This document shows, in pieces, positions 55,449-64,000 of a DNA stretch of 64,000 nt. The stretch is taken from NCBI GenBank assembly GCA_028753945.1, contig JAPNXP010000001.1, positions 11,336,501 through 11,400,500 on the forward strand, written 5' to 3'. Source of the stretch: Hexactinellida sp. DTS-2022. Lineage: Eukaryota; Porifera; Hexactinellida. Under the pieces are notes generated by a model. The model saw only the letters and a list, made by a program, of their open reading frames with translations. It did no database searches and was not told the DNA's origin. How positions within the stretch are numbered: position 1 is the first letter of the stretch; each line of letters starts with the position of its first letter. Made by a program: the position numbers and the translations under genes.

Positions 55449-57528
55449 CTAATGAGGAGTTTGTATAGCAGTAGAGTCTCCTGTCAGGTCTAGCTGAGTG
55501 GTACGCGTGAGAGAGAGCACTTCAGCTGTGAATTCCAAGCCGGCAGAGTCGTCGCTAAGCACATCGACAAGCCCTGGCGGCAGAGAGGCGGGGGGGATGA
55601 GAGTGAAGGAGCCCTGAGCCAAACGGGTGCAGGCGAAGGGCGGGAGCTCCTCTGAGTCCGGAGAGGAGGCGCGGTTTCCGCCAGGAGGGACAGCTGCCTG
55701 GGGGGACACGGGCCCAGGGGGACGCAGAGAGGGGGGAGCCTCGGAGAGGTCCGAGGCGGTGCAGGAGGCAGTCTCAGAGACGGTGTCCACGGTCCGACTG
55801 TGGGAGTAGTCCTCGCTCCGCTCGGAGGTGGCCCCCTCGTCCAGGGGACGGGACTCGCTGAGAGTCAGGTTGATAATGCGGACGCGGGGCGGGGAGAGAG
55901 AGGGGGAGGCGACAGGGGGGACAGAATAGGGGAGGGAGTGTCCCTGAAGGAACAGACCGTCAAAGGAGCCGGCGGAGAGCGTGAATGTTTCGTCGCCCGG
56001 CCGGTCGGTCTCCCCCTGCGGCTGCTGCACAGGGGGCGTCTCCAGGGGGGCGGTGGCGAGGGCGTCGTCTCGGGCTCGGTCGCGACTCTCCCGCTCAGTG
56101 CCGCTCTCCGCGGAGAGCTGCAGGGAGCCGGACAGCGTCAGAGCGAGGGGGTCCATCTGGGAGAAGAAGAGATCGCTGACGTCCACCAGCAGCTCCTCCC
56201 CGCAGTCCCGCAGCCGCAGGGCGGAGAAGCGCGCGAGGAGCGCCCGCAGCTCTGCGTCCAGGAGGCCGCGCGTGCGCAGCGCCGGCTCCTCGGGGAACAG
56301 CTCCAGGAACAGACACATGGTCTCGCAGTGGATCAGCTCGAGCAGGCGCGGCGAGCAGCTGCGCTCCAGGTGCTGCTTCAGGAGCGGAATGAGGCGAGTC
56401 ACGAGCACGCGCACCGTCTGCTCCCAGGGGGACACGCCCGCGACCTCGGCGCCGCTCAGGTCGGAGGTGGTTATCTCGGAAATGTCGCTGTCCTCCGGGC
56501 CGCGGCTCCCGGGCTCTCCGACGCACGCGGAGAGGCGGCAGCAGCCGCGAGGGAGACAGGCCGCGGGCCCGCTGGAGCCGGACAGGGCCGTGTCCAGGAA
56601 GTGTCGCGAGAGAGGGAAGCTCTGAGAGGGGGAGTACGCGCGCTCCGGGGACGCCTGGCGGGCGGAGAGGGGCGCCGAGAAGGCCTCGGGCTCCAGTCGG
56701 TCCGAGTTGAGGAAGTTGTTGATGACGCGCTTGAGGGAGCTGAGGCCGGCCTGCCGCAGGTAGTCCGTGTTGAGCAGCTGGGCGGCGCGCAGCAGCTCCA
56801 TCAGGTAGTAGGGCCGCGCCTCGTTCTCGGACACCAGCGAGGCCACCTCCGAGTAGATGCGCTCCCGCACCTGCTCGAAGAGCGGGGACGCCTGCGGGCC
56901 CCCCTCAGGGCGCGGGACGGCGGGCGGCTCTCCGGGGGAGTCTCCTCGAAGCCGCGGGGCGGGAGGCAGGGCGGGCAGCTGTCGCCTGGCGGACGCCAGC
57001 TGATCCTCCCGAGCAGAGCCCAGCTGCTGCTGCTGCTGCTGCTGGGAAGAGAGGGGGTTCTCTAGGAAGGTGAGGTCCGTCTGCGTGCAGTTGGCAGCCA
57101 CGGGGACGCGGGACCTCTGCGAGAGCGGAGGCGTCAGGAGCGGGGGGACCGGGAGCGAGGAGGGCAAGCTCTGCGCCCAGTGGCTGGCTGGACAGAGACC
57201 GGCGGCAGCGGGGAGACTGTGGTACATGCAGACGGGAGCAGAGGGGGCGTAGAAGGGGGAGGGGCCCGGGTAGCCGGGGTAGAGGGACGGACAGTAGGGC
57301 ATGGGGGAGGGAGCACCAGGGAGACAGCCGGGATAGTAAGGAATGTGGTGCGGAGTGTGGCCGTAGGGAGGCGGCAGGTAGTGGGCGTGCTGGTGCTGCG
57401 GGAGACCAGGGGTGGAGGGCGGGTAGCTGGTGAACTGCTGCAGGGGGGTCCTGGGAGCAGCGAACTGTGTCGGAGGTAAGGAACTGGCATAAATAGGAGC
57501 GGTGTTTATGATGAGCTCTTCCTGCTTC

Positions 57529-57559
<31 letters not shown>

Positions 57560-58439
57560 GGAATTGGAGGAGCTGAGAGAGACTGTCGGCTATCTCGTGC
57601 AGAACGGAATGCTCCCCAGCAGCCGGAGGGGCCTGGGCCGGGACGGGAACAGGAGCCGGCTCCTCTGCGGCCCGAGGCAGCACGGCGGGAAGCGAGTGGG
57701 AGGGGCGCACCAGCAGGCGGGGGGGCGCCCTCACTTCCCCTCCCAGACACCGCTGCGGGTGAATAGGAATGTCCCTCTCCAGGTAGTAGTCGGGGTCGGT
57801 AACCAAGCCCGCATTGTCCACCAGACTGTCCAGCTCCATGTCCGAGTCGGAGCGGCGCAGTCGGCCCTGGGGACGCAGGTCCGTCCCGGGGAGGGGAGGG
57901 GGCCCGGGCGAGAGGGGCTCCTCAGCAATGCGCATCTGAGTCTCCTCCAACTCTCGTCTCCGCTCCAGGAGAGAGGCGTACCTCTCTCGCTCCCGCTGCA
58001 CCGCGGCACTCAGTCCCTCCGTGCTCCCGCTCTCTCCCTGCTCGGGACTCTGCCGCGCATTCCTAGCGGCGTGTCTGTTGCCAGGGTCTCTATCCCAGTG
58101 GAAGAGCTCCTGTCTGGCGCGGGGGACAGGGGACCCCTCTCTGTGCGAGCGCCGTCTCAGGTACGCCTCCAGACTCGCCTCCCGCTCGGGGGTGGGCTGC
58201 GCCAGGAACTCGCCGGTCAGCTGGACAGGCGAGAGCTCCGTCTCTGAGAGGGCGTCGGCGCCAGGGCCGCGCCCCTCCTCCTCTCGCTGCTGCCGCATCA
58301 GCTGACGCAGCTGGGAGCTCTGCGCTGTGTACTCCTCCAGCAGCAGCTGTCGCTCTCTCAGGGCGCTCGCTGTCAGGACGCTGTGTCTCTCCGGGAGCCC
58401 TCCGTCAGACTCTGGGCCTCGATGCATGTCTCGATGCAT
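55449..58439 (-). CDS. PCM1: PCM1-like centriolar satellite protein, 996 aa, intronless
   Basis: Scaffold of centriolar satellites. The first part is rich in Glu/Arg helices (ALRERQLLLEEYTAQSS..) and Pro, with two polyglutamine runs (about residues 295-305 and 472-478). About residues 520-580 read SEVASLVSENEARPYYL..ELL..AQLLNTDYLRQ, closely like the PCM1 signature EVSxLISQNExRPHFLIELFxELQLLNTDYLRQR. About 670-760 (LVTRLIPLLKQHLERSCSPRLLELI ...) matches the conserved C-terminal domain. Human PCM1 is about 2024 aa, so the coiled-coil N-terminal half is short or absent here. ATG at 58439; extra upstream exons cannot be excluded. It is very GC-rich, giving long antisense frames that are not genes. 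The stop is 415 bp upstream of the Crumbs start. Confidence 0.82.
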
Positions 58440-59014
58440 GTATTCGCAAAGTAGTATTTATGTTCTAAATGGTCAAAGTGCAACCAACAATGTAACTTCA
58501 CCTGAATGGGAACTCAACTCTATTGGATTAGTTTAAATAATTGGCACCTTAATTTTTCGTATCGAGAAGATAGTATGTATAGGGAATAACAATGGCATTG
58601 GCGACCGTACTTGTCCAAAATCATTCACTGAGCAATACAATTAAAATTCTACTTTCGCCATCCATAACCCGTTGGATCCTAAATAGATATTGGTAACATA
58701 ATTTGGTTCTCGACCTTTGGTTAGAAGGATCCGTCATAGAGGTCATAAGTTTAGAAATAGTTGGGAAATTGGTTCAAACGTTACGTATCTATGAGACCCA
58801 AATTAATGATAAGATTTAAACCTACTCACCAAATCCTAACACAGTTCTGCTGAAAGTTTTCCAGAGTACGTACTAAGCGAATTAAAATAAATACATTTTA
58901 TTTACTTGGGAAAAGAAATTGGTACGTCTTATCTGAGTACGTTTCACCCGAATCATTTATAATGGATCAGATATGAGGAAAATCGGTTATTAGTGTCCGA
59001 GAGTACGTCTTAAG
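58440..59014. other. No gene seen upstream of PCM1
   Basis: AT-rich; probably the PCM1 promoter and 5' leader. No defined element recognised. Confidence 0.4.
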
Positions 59015-59178
59015 CATGGGCGTAGCCAACTAAAAAATTTTTTGTGGGGGGGGTCATTATTTAGATGAGTCATTACAATAAAGTGGGCGAACGCAATCTA
59101 TCCTTATTCAAAGTTATTGTAGAAAATTTTGGGGGGCCCAGGTATAAATTTGCATGGCTAGTATTGGCTACGCCCATG
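59015..59178. mobile_element. hAT-type MITE (CATGGGCGTAGCCAAC), exact 8-bp TSD
   Basis: Inverse ends catgggcgtagccaa / ttggctacgcccatg are flanked by identical gtcttaag octamers (59007-59014 and 59179-59186). Confidence 0.92.
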
Positions 59179-59584
59179 GTCTTAAGGCGAGTAGGTACTA
59201 AGCGAGTTCCAATGTAGTTAAAAATAGCGATTAGTTAGAAAAAACCGGTGTCAACTGTATTACGGACAGTCTCGTTAATTCCGATACGATACAATTATGT
59301 ACCAACAACACAGTCTTACATTGGAAAAATATTTAGATGAATTTTCGAAGAGAAATTTAGTAGAAATACAAGCAGGGCCGAGTTCAATATGTGAGGGCGG
59401 AGGTAACGAACTATTATAACTTTGGCCCTATACAGTGCATTACTATATTTTCGAGATTTACTGAGTGCACTAAGGTGGCCTTCTGAGGACACGAAGTGTT
59501 TGCAGGCAGCGCGGAGGCGACGTGACTACGTAGACAGCAGAGCATATTCAGAATTAGCGAGCGAAAGTGGTGCCTTTCTTTCTT

Positions 59585-59775
59585 ACTAATAAGTGGCACA
59601 GCGACGTAAGAAATGGAAATCATAGTCGCACGAACAGAAGAAAAGTACTTAATAAAATCATAGATATTTGCGTAATTACTGACTAGTTCTTACATACTGC
59701 AATGTAGTTCTGTAAGGAATATTACTATATGATAATATATTTATGTACTCTAAGCAAATTATACAAAGAACAAAT
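59585..59775 (+). repeat. Diverged repeat shared with 63368-63530
   Basis: aagtggcacagcgacgta ... ctgactagttctta ... gtaaggaatatt ... attatacaaag occurs in the same orientation at both places. The second copy lies just upstream of the ADAMTS-like start. It may be an element or a duplicated promoter region. Confidence 0.65.
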
Positions 59776-59995
59776 AAGTGCGAGTTACATTATGGCTACA
59801 AATTCAGTCACCAAGGGAGCAGAAAATATGAATACGTCCACTACGTAATATAATTATAGTTGGCAGGTTTTAGCTGAAACTCCTGATAAAGTAATTCTGT
59901 GCAAATTTAATTGATATATTGCCTACGAGTGTGTCGTAGATTAATATTATTGGAGCAGAATTGATCATTCTAAAAATATAGCTATTAACTTATTA

Positions 59996-60166
59996 CAGTG
60001 GAATTGCTTTATTAGCAACTCGCACTTTGCACGAAATTTGGTTGATAATAGGCGAAGTTGCTATTAGAGGAACATAAATAACATTAAATACTCGCTTGGG
60101 AACTTAAAACATGTTGCTAATAGAGCAATGTTGCTAAGGGGAGTTGCTAATAAAGCAATTCCACTG
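59996..60166. mobile_element. Pogo-type MITE (CAGTGGAATTGC)
   Basis: Inverse ends cagtggaattgctttattag / ctaataaagcaattccactg. TA lies at the left; the right flank has changed to GA. Confidence 0.8.
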
Positions 60167-61047
60167 GATTTGATTTCTCCAGAGTGTAGCTCCAACTGGG
60201 ACCGAAAAGTGGCGGGACCGAAAAGTGGCGCCTTTCTTTCTTACTATTTAACAACTTATGAGATGATAAAGTTAAAATTTTAGCGTAATTACTCATAAAT
60301 AGTTGAGTCTTACTCATTTAACCAAAAATATTTTGCCACGACTTGGTGCAAATGCCCATCTTATGTGCTATAGGAACATAGCGTTTCGCTTTCCTAAAAA
60401 ATTGGCAGTATTTTGCGCTACTTTGTTTGCATATTCACACGATTTAAAATTTTATCCGGATGTTACATTTTGCATCTTAGTAGTATCAAATGGTTGGTGG
60501 TACTGGTACGATATGATTGTTTTGTTGAATCCAACAATTTATGAGCTAAATCCGAAAAAATTATCAGTATTACTACTAAAAAATTCTAAATTATCAATAA
60601 TTACTTCTAGTAAATAGCAGAGCGCACCACATTACGCTCCCCAGTGATAATAGATCGTCTCCAGACTCCAGAGTCTGCTGCACGCTCCTACAACGCTCTG
60701 TCTAGGATACAGATCGAACTCTACCGGCCTGATTCTATATTATGTTAGTATTCAAATTGACTCATAGAGATCCAAATAGAGCGCGGTCCATTTGTTGTAA
60801 CATGGACCGGGAGAGTACTCCAATAATTGAGGAGCGTTAATCAATCAATGATTTGGCCGACATTGCTTTGAAAAATTCAGAATAAAAATATAGATTTAAT
60901 ATTCACTAATTCAGAAATAAGTAAATAAATAATGAATAAAAATCATATAAACACTTTATAGAGAGACATCTGCATTACATAAAGATCCAGGTATAGCGAA
61001 TCTCACAATATAAATGATTTGACTGCACGCCAGCGGACTCCAACACC
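60167..61047. other. No gene seen
   Basis: Contains a second copy of gtggcgcctttctttcttact (about 60220; also 59570) and a GC-richer tract at 60620-60850 with no coding signal. The 104-codon frame at 60303-60617 has no recognisable features. Confidence 0.4.
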
Positions 61048-63294
61048 TTAGTGTGTTGGTGGCGAATTGGTTGGGCAGGGCTGCCAACAGGGGAGGGAGG
61101 ACTTGGGTCTCTTTCCCGCGACACAATTGGACTCGTGAGCGGGCTGGTAGCTGAGCTCTGTCCTGGCTAGACAGAGGGAGCTCCGGGTCCTGTGTCCCCT
61201 GCCACAAGTGGCGGAGCAGGGACCCCAGCCGGAGGAGGCCCAGAGGTAGGTGGGGCAGGGGGGCAGCTCCGGACAGGGGGTGGAGGTGTCAAGTGGTCTG
61301 GTGTCCTCGTCGCAGAGCAGGTGGCTGACTGGCTGCTCGTTGGCGTCGGCACATTGAGCGACACATTCCTTAACAGCTGCTCCGCAGGTGGCGGTGCAGG
61401 GCTGGCAGAGGGAGTCTGCCACCCAGTGGTATGCCACTTCCGAGGCTAGCCTCGCCTCCTGCACCAGTGGCACGACGTATGAGTAGTAGAGTGCCACTTG
61501 AGTCTGGGCACCTAGCACCTTGAGGTCCAGGGAGTCAGAGATGGGTCCGGAAGTGGAGAATGTGTCGGAGCCGTTGGGCAGAGTGGCGGAGTGCCAGAGG
61601 ACGCCATCCATAAGCAGATCCCCGCTGGACTCGAGCAGCTGGGAGACTCCGGCCTGAGTGGCGATCAGATGCACGTTGCGACGAGGCGTCAAGTGGATCA
61701 GTGTCACGTCTCGCGCCTGAGGGGGGATCGAGAGGAGTGGGTGCACACTCAAGTTAGGCAGGAACTTCCTTACGGTGCCCGACACGAAGTGGCAGCTCGT
61801 GCCACCTCCGTTACACACACCACAGGCGTCAATTCGCGCCTCGCTGCAGCCCCTCTCTCCCCTAGCGACACAAACGCCACTCAGACACGCCCCCTCCGCG
61901 GCGCCGTCCGCAGAGCAGGCGGTGCCGTCCTGCATGGGCATGGGCAGGATGAGCCACCCGTTGGAAGCCGGGGTCGGGCGGCAAACCAGCGCGCCGCAAG
62001 TGGTCTGCGCGGGCACGGCCCGGGCGGAGGGACCCAGGGCGGAGCGGCACTGCTCGTCAGCCGTCAGCTGTAGGAGCGGGCGCTGGACCCGAGTGGCGGG
62101 TTCGTTGAGGAGGCAGGCGTCTCCGCCTCGCGACAGGTAGTCCGCAATGGAATGCTTCGCGCATTGTGACCACTCGAAGTGGTTTGTGGCTGGAGTTAAC
62201 ACCCGAGACATAATGGAGGAGGTAGTGGGAACGCCAAACTGGCGACACTCGTCCGGGTTCTCGTCGTGGTAGGATCCGAAGAGGTGTCCCATCTCGTGTG
62301 CCACCGTGGTGCCCGCCTGCACGAGGCCCTTGTCCCGGACCACCAGACAGGAGTAGGGCCCGGCGCACAGCCCCCCGATGTAGGCGCGGCCGACAACGGA
62401 GCAGCGCTGGCCGGCCCGACAGAGGGAGCGGCGGGTGAAGAGCAGGGCCAAGTCGTGTGTGGGGAGTCCCTGACTCCCGTTGTTGCCGTGCTGCCAGGCG
62501 CAGAAGCTGGGCAGGAAGCTCGTCGGTCTGTTTGTGTTCCAGGCAAAGGTGTCGGGGCCCGGGGAGGCGGAGAGGAGACGCGACACCACGAGGGAGAAGG
62601 GCTGTCCGAGAGAGGGCTGGGACAGCAGGCCCGCCACTATGTTCATCACGGTGAGAGCGTAGCTCTCAGTGGCACTCCCGTGGTGCGACACCATCGTGCC
62701 GTCTAGCACGACCAGGGACTCCAGGTAGTAGCGACCGCTCCTGGCGGCGGCGGCGCGAGCGGAGCGGAGCTGGGACTGTGCCACCTGGCCGAGCCACCCC
62801 CGGTTGTCATGCAGCACCTCGGAGTATGTCTGCTCGTCTGCCACCTGGGTGTACACTAAGTGCGTCGCGTGCTGAGACCCGAAGAGTGGCTCTATGAAGT
62901 GGTCCGTGTGGTTGAAGCTGAATAAGCCCCTCAGCTCGCCGTGGCAGGTCGACACAAAGGCGCGTGTGTCGCTGCAGCCGACACAATCCACGTGTCCCGT
63001 ATAGTGGCAGGGAGCGGAGACATTAGATTGCGACACAATGTGGTTGTTACTGTCGAAGTGTTGGTATACATATTCTGCGTGGAGTAGGTGCTGGTTTGGA
63101 ATCAAATTAAGTGTAACACTTTCCCCAAACACCTCTATGGCTATTTCTATTCCGTGAGTAGTGCCCTCTCCCAGAGATCGGACGGATCTGTGTGGATGCG
63201 ACACCAGAAGTGGCGTGGTGTGTCCCAGCTCACAGCTGATTAGCTGGGGACACAAAGATGAGATAAATAATAAAATCAAAAACTTGGTATTCAT
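61048..63294 (-). CDS. ADAMTS-like secreted metalloprotease, 748 aa, intronless
   Basis: Extracellular zinc protease of the ADAMTS type, likely acting on matrix proteins. It has a signal peptide MNTKFLILLFISSLCPQLISC, a prodomain to about residue 185 ending near a furin-like RSGR, and a reprolysin domain with HEMGHLFGSYHD (about 331-342) and Met-turn SSIMS. A disintegrin-like segment (LTADEQCRSALGPSAR ... DGTACS ... CLSGVCV) leads straight into CSEARIDACGVCNGGGTSC, the end of the ADAMTS Cys-rich domain. A spacer (about 510-630) and two C-terminal thrombospondin-1 modules follow, the second being SSGWGPCSATCGRG. The usual central TSP1 repeat and most of the Cys-rich domain are missing. ATG at 63294. 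It is GC-rich and intronless, unlike vertebrate ADAMTS genes. Confidence 0.92.
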   Translation of the reverse strand: MNTKFLILLFISSLCPQLISCELGHTTPLLVSHPHRSVRSLGEGTTHGIEIAIEVFGESVTLNLIPNQHLLHAEYVYQHFDSNNHIVSQSNVSAPCHYTGHVDCVGCSDTRAFVSTCHGELRGLFSFNHTDHFIEPLFGSQHATHLVYTQVADEQTYSEVLHDNRGWLGQVAQSQLRSARAAAARSGRYYLESLVVLDGTMVSHHGSATESYALTVMNIVAGLLSQPSLGQPFSLVVSRLLSASPGPDTFAWNTNRPTSFLPSFCAWQHGNNGSQGLPTHDLALLFTRRSLCRAGQRCSVVGRAYIGGLCAGPYSCLVVRDKGLVQAGTTVAHEMGHLFGSYHDENPDECRQFGVPTTSSIMSRVLTPATNHFEWSQCAKHSIADYLSRGGDACLLNEPATRVQRPLLQLTADEQCRSALGPSARAVPAQTTCGALVCRPTPASNGWLILPMPMQDGTACSADGAAEGACLSGVCVARGERGCSEARIDACGVCNGGGTSCHFVSGTVRKFLPNLSVHPLLSIPPQARDVTLIHLTPRRNVHLIATQAGVSQLLESSGDLLMDGVLWHSATLPNGSDTFSTSGPISDSLDLKVLGAQTQVALYYSYVVPLVQEARLASEVAYHWVADSLCQPCTATCGAAVKECVAQCADANEQPVSHLLCDEDTRPLDTSTPCPELPPCPTYLWASSGWGPCSATCGRGHRTRSSLCLARTELSYQPAHESNCVAGKRPKSSLPCWQPCPTNSPPTH

Positions 63295-63367
63295 TCCAAT
63301 TTATTGTTAATTAATTTGAACTGTTTTTGTTTGTATTTATAATAACTTTTGGAACAATATGTGCCCT

Positions 63368-63530
63368 ATTAAGTGGCACAGCGACGTAGGAATTGAAAGT
63401 CATAGTGGTACGAGGACAAAATAAATGTATTAATAAATCATATTTATTTATTAAGTAATTGCTGACTAGTTCTTACTCTTGACGCAATGTAGTCCGTAAG
63501 GAATATTTCTGTATAAGCAATTATACAAAG
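63368..63530 (+). repeat. Second copy of the repeat at 59585-59775
   Basis: Same order of blocks (gtggcacagcgacgtaggaa ... tgctgactagttcttact ... gtccgtaaggaatattt), about 70-80% alike by eye. It begins about 75 bp upstream of the ADAMTS-like start codon. Confidence 0.6.
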
Positions 63531-63544
63531 TAACAATAAGGGAC

Positions 63545-63815
63545 ATACCTAATTTCCGGAACGGGACGGTACGGAACGGTACCATTCCGGAAAATCAAAG
63601 TACCTAAATTACGGAATTCCGCGGAATGGTTCCGGAAAATATGAATACCTAATTTCCGGAACGAAATTATTCCGGAAATTCAAATGCCTATTTTCCGGAA
63701 TATTCGATTCCGGAGATTATAAATGCCTAATTTCCGGAACAAATTTATTCCGGAAATTTAAATGCCTAATTTCCGGAATATACGATTCCGTTAATTTTGA
63801 TCCCTAATTTCCAGA
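63545..63815. repeat. TTCCGGAA palindrome array upstream of the ADAMTS-like gene
   Basis: Seven or more units of about 36 bp follow the pattern TGCCTAATTTCCGGAACaaatTTATTCCGGAAATT, each bearing one or two TTCCGGAA palindromes. CCGGAA is the core of ETS-factor sites and TTCCnGGAA of STAT sites, but a simple satellite is equally possible. Confidence 0.75.
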
Positions 63816-64000
63816 GCAAAGATACCTCCTTTCACTTAATCAATCTTTAGTTGATCTATCCCAGCTCAAGAACCTAATTTAACAATTAAATTACTGGAAC
63901 CCTAACTATAAATAAATTACAGGAGTGGTATTAGTTGGACTTTCAATTAGGTAGTGAAGTCAGATTTCATCAGTATGTAATGCGTTCGTGCGTGAGAACA

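Noticed and set aside
55800..57065. Plus-strand 421-codon frame and several others opposite PCM1
   Set aside because: Very GC-rich DNA is open in many frames; only the minus-strand frame carries conserved PCM1 blocks.
60303..60617. 104-codon plus-strand frame
   Set aside because: No motif, no family resemblance and no convincing start context; likely chance.

Overview
This is a 64-kb piece of an animal (metazoan) nuclear genome. It has spliced genes with GT-AG introns, AT-rich spacers full of short DNA transposons, an intact elongator tRNA-Met, and animal-specific proteins: a Crumbs polarity receptor, an ADAMTS-type protease, PCM1 and classical dynamin. Compact genes, minimal introns of about 50-66 bp and many intronless genes suggest a small-genome invertebrate, possibly an early-branching one such as a sponge. 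The exact lineage is inference. LAYOUT. (1) 1-26 kb is gene-poor and mobile-element-rich. It holds a partial C2H2 zinc-finger exon, a 4.16-kb Mutator-like (MULE) element with an exact 9-bp target duplication and a decayed FLYWCH/MULE/RING-like transposase, Helitron-like elements with minisatellites, hAT-type elements with exact 8-bp duplications, pogo/Tigger-type palindromic MITEs with TA duplications, and a foldback with 330-340 bp arms. (2) 26.1-27.0 kb: one lineage-specific coiled-coil gene (+), then a degenerate hammerhead ribozyme at 27.36-27.41 kb. (3) 27.96-37.27 kb: an 18-exon classical dynamin (-), 823 aa, with an intronless adenylate-kinase-like gene nested antisense in intron 2. (4) 38.09-55.03 kb: a 12-exon Crumbs homologue (-). 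I reconstructed every splice junction and all phases close to a single 2156-aa reading frame. Its introns contain four intronless protein genes, CDK20 (+), LRRC71 (-), PPP1R11 (-) and mitochondrial EARS2 (-), plus tRNA-Met(CAU) (-). (5) 55.45-58.44 kb: an intronless PCM1-like gene (-). (6) 61.05-63.29 kb: an intronless ADAMTS-like secreted metalloprotease (-), with a TTCCGGAA-rich repeat array upstream of its start. HOW THE GENES RELATE. Several genes belong to the cilium, centrosome and polarity world: Crumbs (apical polarity), CDK20 (ciliary kinase), LRRC71 (found mainly in ciliated lineages), PCM1 (centriolar satellites). Dynamin drives endocytic scission. EARS2, PPP1R11 and tRNA-Met are housekeeping. 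Whether the clustering is functional or a by-product of nesting cannot be told from sequence alone. Nested genes are GC-rich and intronless inside AT-rich introns, which is compatible with old retroposition. Introns that carry no nested gene often consist of a minimal intron plus one MITE.
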